Below the pieces are notes generated by a model. It did not search any database. It was not told where the DNA came from and saw nothing but the letters and a program-made list of their open reading frames with translations. DNA of 64,000 bases from JAAXGX01 sp965221595 (GTDB lineage: Bacteria > Acidobacteriota > Vicinamibacteria > Vicinamibacterales > UBA8438). The stretch is from the NCBI GenBank assembly GCA_965221595.1, contig OZ244900.1, positions 1,860,001-1,924,000 on the forward strand, read 5' to 3'. Below are positions 33,689 through 41,729 of this stretch, in pieces. The position numbers and the translations under genes were made by a program. Each line of letters begins with the position of its first letter. Positions within the stretch are counted from its first letter, which is position 1.

Positions 33689-36144
33689 GATTCGGACCTG
33701 CGCATCTGAAACGGCATGCTGCGGGCGATGCCCAGCACGAGCGATGACCACGTGTAGTCGTGTGCGGCGGCTTCCCGGACGACCCGCCGGACGGCCGGCA
33801 TGTCGTGGTGCCGGATGCCGCGTCCGAGGGCGTACGTGATGAGCTTCTCGGCGACGGTCCGGACGAACTGCTCGTGATCGTTGAGCAGGACGGTCTTCAG
33901 GCCCGCCAGGCCTCGGAACGCCGTTCCGTCGGGAAAGACGCCCGCGGCATCGATGGCGGCGCCCGCCGCACCGCTGGCGCGCCACTGGCCGATGGCGTCG
34001 AAGTGCTCGAGCGCGAATCCCAGCGGGTCCATGCGGGCGTGGCAGCTGGCGCAGACAGGGTTGTCGCGGTGCCGCTCCAGCCGTTCGCGCACCGAGGCCG
34101 GGCGCCCGCCCGCGCCGCGGTCGGGCAGAGCCGGCACGTCGGGCGGCGGGGGCGGCGGCGGGGCACCGAGGATGTGCTCCAGCAGCCAATTCCCGCGCAG
34201 CACCGGCGAGGTGCGCGTGGGATACGACGTCACCGTCAGGATGCTGCCCTGGCCCAGCAACCCGCCGCGGACGCCGTCGTCGAAACGCACTGACCGGAAC
34301 CGGCTGCCGTACACGTTGGGGATGCCGTAGTGCCGCGCGAGCCGCTCGTTGACGAACGTGTAGTCGGCGCGCAGCAGGTCCAGCACGCTGCGGTCCGTGT
34401 GCAACTGGCTTCCGACGAAGAGCTTCGTTTCCTGTTCGAACGCCTCGCGCAGGTTGTCGTCGAACTCGGGGAACAGGTCCGGCGCCGGCACGACGCTCTG
34501 CAGGCGGCGCAGCCCCAGCCACTGCGTGGCAAAGCCGTCCACGAGCGCCCGCGCACGGGCGTCGGCCAGCATGCGCCGCACCTGGCGCTCGAGCACCGCC
34601 GGCTCGCGGAGCCGCCCGCGGGCGGCCACTTGCAGCAGCTCGTCGTCGGGGATGCTGCTCCAGAGGAAGAACGACAGGCGGGAGGCGAGCTCGAGGTCGC
34701 TGATCGGGTGCGCCCCGGGCGGCGCGCCTACCGGGTCGCGCTCGATACGGAACAGGAACTCCGGGTCGACGAGAATGCCTTCGAGCCCGCGGCGGATGCC
34801 GGTCTCGAACCCGCCTGCGAGCCGTCCCGCCGCGTAGAGCGCCAACAGCGCGTCCACGTCGGGGCGCGTCAACGGACGCCGGTAGGCCCGGCGGGCGATC
34901 GTCGAGAGCACCTCGCGCGCGCAGGCCTCCTCGTCCGCGGCACGCGCCGGCTCGCAGACGAGGATGCGGCGGCGGCTCGGCGTTTCCCCGGGGCCGGTGG
35001 TGTTGAAGGGACCGGAAATGCCGACCTGCTCGACGGCTGCCTCGGGCGCCTCGGACGGCGAGCTCCAGCGCTCGGCAATGGCGAGAGTCTTCGCGGTCGC
35101 GCGCGGCTGGAGCACCCCCTCGCGTTCGGTGCGCTCCCGGACGAACGCGATGCCGACCAGCCGCGGCCCGGCGCCAACCGGGATGCGCAATCCGAGGGTG
35201 TCGTCGGTGTGCAGCGTGTACTGCTCCCAGGCGCGGTCCCCGAGCACCGTGCCGGTATAGGTCTGCGGGGGAGGGGTTCCGGGCGCGCCGCCGACGGTGA
35301 ACTGCGCCACGCGCCGGCCGTCGATGCGGACCTCGATCTGCTGCGGGGTCTGCAGTCCGCGGATGTAGCCGTAGAGCTGTCGGCGCAGCCGGATCCGGAT
35401 GTCGTACTCGGCATCCAGGGGGAAGTGATGGCGGATCGCGATACCCCCGCGCGAGCCGAACGGCAGATCCTCGCTCATGCGGTGATCCTGGAACCGCAGC
35501 TTCGGGACCACGTACGTTTCGGTCGTCGGGACGGCGGCCGGATCGCCCAGGGCGAGGCGCGCCACTTTCCGTGCCGCGGACAGGTAGCGCTCGAGCCTCG
35601 CCGGCGACATCGACAGAATGTCCGCCATATTGTCGAAGCCCAGGTCCGCGTCGTCGGGGGGCAGCAGCGCGCGGCCGTCGATCTCGATACCCAGGAGATC
35701 GCGAATCGCGTTGGCGTACTCGGTACGGTTGAGGCGATGCGTCGCCGTGCGCCCGGGATCCGGATTGTCGGCGGCGGCGCGGTCGAGGGCCGTCTCGAGC
35801 GCGGATGCCACGGTCTCATAGGTGGCCCGGTCCGGTCGCGGTCGCCCGGCGGGGGGCATCGCCCGGGCCCGCAGCTTGCGTACGACCTTCTCCCACGTCG
35901 CGGCCTGCGCACCGACGTGCTCGCCGCCCAGCGCATCGAGGGCGAGGCCGGCCGTGCGGAGCCGTTCGTTGTGGCAGGTCACGCAATAGCGATCCAGGAC
36001 CGCCCGGACCTGGGTCGGTCCGGACCCGGCGGCGGCGCGCGGCGTCTGCGGCTCGCCGGCGCGCAGCTGTGGATGTCCGGCGGCCACGGCCACCGCGAAT
36101 CCCAGCAGGCCGGCCGCCAACGTTCTCGACCTGGTCGCTTGCAT
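33685..36144 (-). CDS. DUF1592-type multi-domain cytochrome c protein
   Basis: An 819-residue exported protein with the planctomycete-cytochrome layout. A signal peptide is followed by a haem site C54-VT-CH58, then DUF1587 (HRLNRTEYANAIRDLLGIEID), DUF1595 (RAYRRPLTRPDVDALL), DUF1592 (FLFRIE...ISDLELASRLSFFLWSSIPDDELL), DUF1588 (GQGSILTVTSYPTRTSPVLRG, ending with a run of seven prolines). A second C-x2-CH (C698-H702) and DUF1585 close it. Between residues 240 and 330 is a carbohydrate-binding-like beta region. It is probably a periplasmic electron-transfer or oxidative enzyme; the substrate is unknown. It leads the operon with DUF1552, ankyrin and transpeptidase genes. Confidence 0.88.
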   Translation of the reverse strand: MQATRSRTLAAGLLGFAVAVAAGHPQLRAGEPQTPRAAAGSGPTQVRAVLDRYCVTCHNERLRTAGLALDALGGEHVGAQAATWEKVVRKLRARAMPPAGRPRPDRATYETVASALETALDRAAADNPDPGRTATHRLNRTEYANAIRDLLGIEIDGRALLPPDDADLGFDNMADILSMSPARLERYLSAARKVARLALGDPAAVPTTETYVVPKLRFQDHRMSEDLPFGSRGGIAIRHHFPLDAEYDIRIRLRRQLYGYIRGLQTPQQIEVRIDGRRVAQFTVGGAPGTPPPQTYTGTVLGDRAWEQYTLHTDDTLGLRIPVGAGPRLVGIAFVRERTEREGVLQPRATAKTLAIAERWSSPSEAPEAAVEQVGISGPFNTTGPGETPSRRRILVCEPARAADEEACAREVLSTIARRAYRRPLTRPDVDALLALYAAGRLAGGFETGIRRGLEGILVDPEFLFRIERDPVGAPPGAHPISDLELASRLSFFLWSSIPDDELLQVAARGRLREPAVLERQVRRMLADARARALVDGFATQWLGLRRLQSVVPAPDLFPEFDDNLREAFEQETKLFVGSQLHTDRSVLDLLRADYTFVNERLARHYGIPNVYGSRFRSVRFDDGVRGGLLGQGSILTVTSYPTRTSPVLRGNWLLEHILGAPPPPPPPDVPALPDRGAGGRPASVRERLERHRDNPVCASCHARMDPLGFALEHFDAIGQWRASGAAGAAIDAAGVFPDGTAFRGLAGLKTVLLNDHEQFVRTVAEKLITYALGRGIRHHDMPAVRRVVREAAAHDYTWSSLVLGIARSMPFQMRRSES

Positions 36145-36158
36145 CGGGCGTTGGCTGC

Positions 36159-36164
36159 ATTGTA
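36159..36164 (-). promoter_or_regulatory. Candidate -10 box ahead of the DUF1592 operon
   Basis: On the minus strand TACAAT (five of six consensus) ends 14 bases ahead of the DUF1592 ATG. The start site would then lie only about 7-8 bases upstream and no ribosome-binding site fits, suggesting a very short leader. No -35 is evident. Confidence 0.25.
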
Positions 36165-36216
36165 GCGCGTGCAACCCGGGGCGTCGCTGCGCGGCGGCAT
36201 GACTTTCTCCGCCGCT

Positions 36217-36225
36217 TGTTGTACA
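36217..36225 (+). promoter_or_regulatory. Candidate extended -10 / small dyad ahead of a secreted hydrolase
   Basis: TGTTGTACA lies within the dyad CTTGT-TGT-ACAAG, ending 11 bases before the ATG. A similar TGTTATACA precedes the amidohydrolase gene at 56.4 kb. Either an extended -10 or a small operator would fit. Confidence 0.25.
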
Positions 36226-36236
36226 AGAGTGGCCGC

Positions 36237-37157
36237 ATGTCACGACAAGTGCTCCGCGCCGGACTCGCGTTAGTCCTGGCGGCTGCCCCGGCGGCAGCCC
36301 AGGAGGAGCCGGTCTCGCTGGCCGGCATCATCGACTTCCACGCGCACGCGGGACCCGACTCCCGACCGCGCTCGCTCGACGACTTGGAGGTCGCGCGGCT
36401 CTTCAGGGCGGAGGGCCTGCGCGGCATGGTCCTGAAGAACCACTTCACCATGACGGCCGATCGCGCGGCGTTGGCCATGGCCCAGGTCGACGGGTTGGAG
36501 ATCTTCGGCGGGGTGGTGCTGAACCGCTCGGTCGGGGGCATCAACCCCGAGGCCGTACGCCAGATGGTGGCGTTCGAGGGCGGCCGCGGGAAGGTCGTCT
36601 GGCTGCCGACGTGGGATGCCGAATTCAACGAGTACCGCATTCGTCCGGACGGCAGCGTCGCCGCACCCGCCCCGTCGGACCCGTTCGTGCGCGTGCTGGA
36701 GGACGGCGCACCCGTCGCGCCGCTGGTCGAGGTGCTCACGCTCATTGCCGCCCATGAGCTCGTGCTGGCCACGGGGCACCTGACGCCGGAGGAGGTGCTG
36801 CTCCTGTTGCCGGCCGCGCACGCTCAGGGGGTACGCCACATCCTGGTCACGCACCCGCTCGGTCAGCACGCCACGGTCGATGACATGCGGCGGATGGCCG
36901 CCGCCGGCGCGGTCATGGAGCTCGACTGGTTTGCCGTGCATCGCGGCAGCCACTCGATCGAGGAGTACGTGGAGGCAATTCGGGAGGTCGGGGCCGAGCA
37001 CTACCTGATCACGTCCGATCTCGGCCAGGCGGGCAATCCGACCCACATCCAGGGACTGCGCGCCTTCATCCGCGCGCTGCGGGCCGCGGGTGTCTCCGAG
37101 CACGAGGTGGACCTGATGGCCCGCCGCAACCCCGCACGGCTGTTGGGGCTCGACTGA
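36237..37157 (+). CDS. Secreted metal-dependent hydrolase (amidohydrolase-like)
   Basis: A 306-residue exported protein with a signal peptide ending near AAPAAAQ. The amidohydrolase-type metal pair is DFHAHAGPD (HxH). Later histidines in LVLATGHLTPEE and HILVTHPLG, and an Asp in LITSDLGQAGNP, could complete a TIM-barrel site. The opening resembles DUF6282 proteins, an assignment I hold only tentatively. The substrate is unknown. It diverges from the DUF1592 operon and is followed after 89 bases by a PDLQG-family gene, a TonB receptor and a hydantoinase-like gene on the same strand. Confidence 0.75.
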   Translation: MSRQVLRAGLALVLAAAPAAAQEEPVSLAGIIDFHAHAGPDSRPRSLDDLEVARLFRAEGLRGMVLKNHFTMTADRAALAMAQVDGLEIFGGVVLNRSVGGINPEAVRQMVAFEGGRGKVVWLPTWDAEFNEYRIRPDGSVAAPAPSDPFVRVLEDGAPVAPLVEVLTLIAAHELVLATGHLTPEEVLLLLPAAHAQGVRHILVTHPLGQHATVDDMRRMAAAGAVMELDWFAVHRGSHSIEEYVEAIREVGAEHYLITSDLGQAGNPTHIQGLRAFIRALRAAGVSEHEVDLMARRNPARLLGLD

Positions 37158-37246
37158 GTCGTCGGGCACTCGGCGGGCGCCGGCGCGCAGCGCGTCGATC
37201 GCGTGCGGGTGTATCCTACACAGGTGCTGCTTCAGGAGGCGAATCC

Positions 37247-38248
37247 ATGTCCTGCAGGATCCTGTTCCCCGTCGGTCTGATCGTCGGTCTGATCGTCTGT
37301 CTGCCGCCGTCCGCCGGCGCGCAATCCGCACAGGATGCGATCCCGCGCACGGCCTGGGGTGCGCCGGACCTCCAGGGCGTGTACGACTTCGGCACCGCGA
37401 CGCCGTTCCAGCGTCCCGCCGAGCTCGCCGGCCGCGCCACCTTCACGGCCGAGGAAGCTGCGGTGCAGGAGCAGATCAACGCGGCGCAGTTCGCCGAAGG
37501 CGTGAACACCGACAACCTGACGCCGCCCAACTACAACAGTTTCTGGTTCGACAACGGCTCGGGCGTGCTCACGACCCGCCAGTCGTCGCTCATCGTGGAC
37601 CCGCCCGACGGGCGGCTGCCCGACTTCACGCCGCAGGAGGAGCGCAAGGCCGCCGCGGAGCGGGCCGCCGGCGGCCATCCGGTGCGGCTGCACTTCGGCG
37701 GCATCGGCACCGACGGCCCGGAGGATCGCGGCCTGGCCGAGCGCTGCCTGCTCGGCTTCAACTCGGGGCCACCGCTCATGCCGAGCGCCTACAACAACTA
37801 CATGCAGGTGTTTCAGACGCCCGACTACGTGGTGATTTTCGCGGAGATGGTGCACGAGGCCCGCATCGTGCCGCTGGATGGGCGGGCCCGTCTGTCGCGC
37901 AGCATCCCGCAGTGGCTCGGTGACGGACGGGGCCGCTGGGAAGGCGACACGCTGGTCATCGAGACGGAGAACTTCCGGCCCGATCGCGGCTTCAGCATGG
38001 GTGGGCGCTCCCCCGGGCCCAGTCCGCGGATGCTGCTCACGGAGCGGCTGACGCGCGTCGATTCGGACACGCTCCTCTACGAGTACACCTACGACGACCC
38101 GGAGGTGTACAGCCGCACGTTCGCAGCGTCGCTCCCGCTGCGCCGCACGGACAACGCCGTCTTCGAGTACGCCTGCCACGAGGGCAACTACGGCCTGATG
38201 AACATCCTCGTGGGCGCGCGCGCCGAGGAGGCCGCCGCCGGCCACTGA
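37247..38248 (+). CDS. PDLQG-family secreted protein, paralogue 1
   Basis: A 333-residue exported protein of a family without a name that I know, present four times in this window. A signal peptide ends at PSSAGAQ and its hydrophobic core contains a short duplicated VGLI. Family marks are PRTAWGAPDLQGVYDFGTATPFQRP near residue 30, SLIVDPPDGRLP, an AERC segment, YNNYMQVFQTPDYVVIFAEMVHEARIVPLDGR, WLGDGRGRWEGDTLVIET and the closing FEYACHEGNYGLMNILVGARAEE. The pattern of aromatic and beta-prone segments suggests a beta-barrel or sandwich. Invariant Cys, His and Glu in ACHEGN are candidate functional residues. An AGGAGG site precedes the ATG. Function unknown. Confidence 0.8.
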   Translation: MSCRILFPVGLIVGLIVCLPPSAGAQSAQDAIPRTAWGAPDLQGVYDFGTATPFQRPAELAGRATFTAEEAAVQEQINAAQFAEGVNTDNLTPPNYNSFWFDNGSGVLTTRQSSLIVDPPDGRLPDFTPQEERKAAAERAAGGHPVRLHFGGIGTDGPEDRGLAERCLLGFNSGPPLMPSAYNNYMQVFQTPDYVVIFAEMVHEARIVPLDGRARLSRSIPQWLGDGRGRWEGDTLVIETENFRPDRGFSMGGRSPGPSPRMLLTERLTRVDSDTLLYEYTYDDPEVYSRTFAASLPLRRTDNAVFEYACHEGNYGLMNILVGARAEEAAAGH

Positions 38249-38312
38249 GGCCGCGTCGCTCCGGGCAGCGTTGAACCGGTCGGCGGGCGCGGAAGCTGCA
38301 CCCGAACGGATC

Positions 38313-41300
38313 ATGACAGGGGTGTGGCGCGCGGCCGGTCTGCGGGCGTGGCTCCGCGGGCTGCCGGTCGCGGCGGCTGTCTGGCTGGCGTTCGGCTCGC
38401 CGGTCGTCGCCCAGATTCGGGCCGAGCTCGTCGGCCGCGTAACCGATCCCCAGTCGCAAACGGTTCCGGGAGCGGTCGTCACCTTGACGGACGCGGCGAC
38501 CCGGCTCGGTCGGATGGCCGTGACGGACGCCACCGGCACCTATGGGTTCGTAGGGCTCCAGCCGGGTACGTATCGGCTGGTCGTGGAGCTCAGCGGCTTC
38601 CGGCGTCTGGTCCGGGAGGGCCTCGAGCTCCACAGCGGCGAGCGGTTGCGGATCGACGTCGAGCTCGAGATCGGCGGCCTGGCGGAATCGGTGGTCGTCA
38701 CGAGTCGCGCCCCACGGCTGCAGACGGAGTCGGCCACGCTGGGGCAGGTGGTCTCGCAGGCACGGGTCGCGGCGCTGCCGCTGAACGGTCGGAACTTCAT
38801 CGACCTTACGGTACTCGCGCCGGGCGTGGCGCGGCCGCCCGCGTCGGCGTTTCCCCGCATCAACGGCGGGCGCCCCCGCACCAACGAGTACATCTTCGAC
38901 GGCATCTCCGTGCTGCAGCCCGAGCCCGGCCAGGTCCCGTTCCTGCCGATCGTCGAGGAGATCGCCGAGTTCCGCGTCGAGAGCAACAACCCACCGGCCG
39001 AGTTCGGGCGCTTCAACGGCGGCGTCGTCCATCTCACGACGCGTGCCGGCGGCAACCAGATCAGCGGCACCGGTTTCGGCTTCTTCCGCCACGAGGCCCT
39101 GAATGCCCGCAACGCCTTCGCGCCGCAGGGACCCGACGAACCGAACCCGCGCTTCCGGCGGCAGCAGTATGGGGGTGTCCTCGGCGGCCCGCTGCGGCCC
39201 AACCGCACGTTCTTCTTCCTGGCGTACCAGGGGCTGCGCCAGGACGTGGCCCGCGTGCGCATCTCCACGGTGCCGACGGCGCTCCAGCGGCAGGGCGTGT
39301 TCACGGAGCCGGTCGCCGGCGGCGTGCCGGCCATCTACGATCCGGCCACGACCGTCGCTCTGGGTGGGGGCGGTTTCTCCCGCCGGCCCTTCGCAGACAA
39401 CACGCTCCCGGCCGCGCGCATCGACCCGATCGCTCTCGCTCTGCTGCAGCGCTACCCCCTGCCGAACCTCGCGGGCACGGCGAACAACTACCAGCGCATC
39501 GGCCTCGAGCAGCAGTCGCAGGAGCAGTTGAGCCTGCGGCTCGACCACCGCTTCACGGCCGGCGCGCGCGGCTGGCTGCGCGGCGTGTCGGCCAACGATC
39601 GAGTCCTGCCGGTGACCCCGCTGCCCGATGGCAGCGGGCGCATCGTGCAGGGGGCAATCGGGGATACGCGTACGCGCGCGACGCACGTTGTCGGCACGCT
39701 GCAGACCGCCGTCGGGCAGGGTCTCAACGAGTTGCGGCTGGGGTACACCCGGCGCGCCGTGAGCCGCTCGGCGGGGCAGCTCGACCGGCCGTTCGGGATC
39801 CCCGGCCTGCCGTCCGGCGCGGCGTTCCCGACCACGCTGCCGACGTTCGCCATCGCGGGCCTGCAGCAGCTCGGCCCGCCGGTCAGCGCGAACAGCGACT
39901 CCCGCACCGACGTGACGCAGGTCGTGAACCTGTTCTCGTGGCAGCGCGGCCGGCACTTTCTGAAGGTCGGGCTGGACTGGCGCTGGCAGCGGCTCGACGT
40001 CGTCCAGCCGTCCGCGCCCACAGGCCTGTTCCGTTTCAGCCCGCTCTTCACGGACCTGCCGGGATCCCCGGGGACCGGATCGGCGCTCGCGAGCTTCCTG
40101 CTGGGTCAGGTGGAGACCTTCTCCATCGATGTCCAGCCGCGCGCGCTGCGACCGCGGGCCATGAGCCAGGAGTACTTCTTCCAGGACGACTGGACGGTTT
40201 CCGACAGGCTGACGCTCAACCTGGGGCTGCGCTACACGCTCAATTTTCCGTCGACCGAGGTCGACGATCAGGGCGGCGTCTTCGACCTCGCGACCCGCCG
40301 TCTCGAGTACCTGAACCGGAACGGGTTCCCGCGCTCCGCGCGCCGGCTCCACAAGAACAACCTCGGCCCCCGACTCGGCGCGGCGTGGCGGCTCGGCCCG
40401 CACTCGGTCATGCGCGGGGGCTACGGCCTCGTGTGGATCGAGATGGCGGGCATCACAACGCCGTTCATCAACCCGCAGTTTCCGTTCATCCAGACGGTCA
40501 GCCAGCAGTCGCTCGACGGGATCACGCCGGCCTTCGCCTTGGCTGGCGGGCCGGCCGTCACGCCTCTCGCGGCCACGCCGGACGCCGGCCTGGGTCAGGG
40601 CGTCTTCACCGTGCACCGCGACCGGGGGTCCGGCTACGCCGAGCAGTGGAACTTGGCGTGGCAGCGGGAACTGCCCGCGCACCTGACGCTGGAGGTCGCC
40701 TACACGGGCTCCCGGATCACGCGGCTGGGCGTGCCGAACATCAACCTCAACCAGCTCCGCGTCGAGCAGCTCGCACTCGGCCAGGTGCTCCTCGAGCAAG
40801 TACCGAATCCGTTCGCGGGGGAGATCCCGGCCTCGTCGTCGCTGGGCGGTCCGACCCTCTCCCGCGCACAGTTGCTCAAGCCATATCCCCGCTTCACGAC
40901 CGTGAGCGCCTACCGGGACAACGACGGGCGCAGTCGGTACGACGGCGTCCAGCTCCGGATCGACCGCCGCTTCACGGCCGGCGCCGCCTTCTTCGTCAGC
41001 TATACGCGCTCGCGGCTGCTCGACGATGCCTCATCGGTTTTCAGCACCACGGTCGTGACGGGTCCGGAGTCCAGCTTTCCGGTCGCGGACAGCTTCAACC
41101 GCGCGCTGGAGTGGGATCTGTCCCAGGGCGACATCACGAACATCCTGAGCGTCAGCGGCATGTGGCAGATCCCCTACGGCACCGGTCACGCGCGCCACGG
41201 TCGCGGCTGGCTGACGGTGTTCAACGACTGGGAGCTGTCGGGCGTCCTGACCCTGCAGAGCGGACTGCCGCTGCCCGTGATTCAGGCTATCAACTTCAAC

Positions 41301-41663
41301 GCGTTCGCCGGCTTCGGAACCCAGCGCCCGAACCTGGTCGGCGATCCCGAGTTGCCGCCGGGCGAACGCGGCGCGGCGCGCTGGTTCGACACCGACGCTT
41401 TCGAGATCGCCCCGCAATTCACGCTGGGCAGCAGTTCGCGCAACCCGGTGCGCGGCCCGGGCTTTCGCACCCTGGACCTCGCGCTCGTGCGGCGCCTCCC
41501 GGTCGGCGCGGCGACGCTCGAGTGGCGTCTCGAGATGTTCAACGCGCTGAACGCCACGAACCTGGGACCGCCCAACGCCGTGCTCGGCACGCCGGGTTTC
41601 GGATCGATCACGTCCGCGCGCGACCCGCGGGTCGCGCAGCTCGGACTCAAGATCCACTTTTGA
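38313..41663 (+). CDS. TonB-dependent outer-membrane receptor with carboxypeptidase-regulatory domain (Oar-like)
   Basis: A 1116-residue outer-membrane protein. After a signal peptide (ending PVVAQ) comes a carboxypeptidase-regulatory-like domain (about residues 35-120: GRVTDPQSQTVPGAVVTL...GTYGFVGLQPGTYRLVVELSGF). The plug follows, with ESVVVTSRAP, LPLNGRNFIDLTVLAPGV and the NGGRPRTNEYIFDG loop. The rest is a beta-barrel with alternating aromatic strands, ending LGLKIHF, a typical C-terminal Phe. Such receptors import large or scarce substrates or act in surface adhesion. A TTG 42 bases upstream is an alternative start. It sits between the PDLQG gene and the hydantoinase-like gene, suggesting uptake of their substrate. 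Confidence 0.88.
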   Translation: MTGVWRAAGLRAWLRGLPVAAAVWLAFGSPVVAQIRAELVGRVTDPQSQTVPGAVVTLTDAATRLGRMAVTDATGTYGFVGLQPGTYRLVVELSGFRRLVREGLELHSGERLRIDVELEIGGLAESVVVTSRAPRLQTESATLGQVVSQARVAALPLNGRNFIDLTVLAPGVARPPASAFPRINGGRPRTNEYIFDGISVLQPEPGQVPFLPIVEEIAEFRVESNNPPAEFGRFNGGVVHLTTRAGGNQISGTGFGFFRHEALNARNAFAPQGPDEPNPRFRRQQYGGVLGGPLRPNRTFFFLAYQGLRQDVARVRISTVPTALQRQGVFTEPVAGGVPAIYDPATTVALGGGGFSRRPFADNTLPAARIDPIALALLQRYPLPNLAGTANNYQRIGLEQQSQEQLSLRLDHRFTAGARGWLRGVSANDRVLPVTPLPDGSGRIVQGAIGDTRTRATHVVGTLQTAVGQGLNELRLGYTRRAVSRSAGQLDRPFGIPGLPSGAAFPTTLPTFAIAGLQQLGPPVSANSDSRTDVTQVVNLFSWQRGRHFLKVGLDWRWQRLDVVQPSAPTGLFRFSPLFTDLPGSPGTGSALASFLLGQVETFSIDVQPRALRPRAMSQEYFFQDDWTVSDRLTLNLGLRYTLNFPSTEVDDQGGVFDLATRRLEYLNRNGFPRSARRLHKNNLGPRLGAAWRLGPHSVMRGGYGLVWIEMAGITTPFINPQFPFIQTVSQQSLDGITPAFALAGGPAVTPLAATPDAGLGQGVFTVHRDRGSGYAEQWNLAWQRELPAHLTLEVAYTGSRITRLGVPNINLNQLRVEQLALGQVLLEQVPNPFAGEIPASSSLGGPTLSRAQLLKPYPRFTTVSAYRDNDGRSRYDGVQLRIDRRFTAGAAFFVSYTRSRLLDDASSVFSTTVVTGPESSFPVADSFNRALEWDLSQGDITNILSVSGMWQIPYGTGHARHGRGWLTVFNDWELSGVLTLQSGLPLPVIQAINFNAFAGFGTQRPNLVGDPELPPGERGAARWFDTDAFEIAPQFTLGSSSRNPVRGPGFRTLDLALVRRLPVGAATLEWRLEMFNALNATNLGPPNAVLGTPGFGSITSARDPRVAQLGLKIHF

Positions 41664-41729
41664 TCGATACGCGCGATCGACACCCGACCGCTGGCCAATA
41701 ATGGAGTCGGCTTCACGAGGAGACTGCCG

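Noticed and set aside
34141..34170. GGC/GGG-rich run that looks like a microsatellite
   Set aside because: It encodes the run of seven prolines of the DUF1588 segment in the DUF1592 protein and is in frame.
37275..37300. Short repeat GGTCTGATCGTC in the leader of PDLQG paralogue 1
   Set aside because: It simply encodes the duplicated VGLI of a hydrophobic signal-peptide core; two copies only.
38037..40799. 920-codon frame opposite the TonB receptor
   Set aside because: A shadow frame: rich in Arg, Ala, Gly and His, lacking motifs, and lying entirely within a clear beta-barrel gene.
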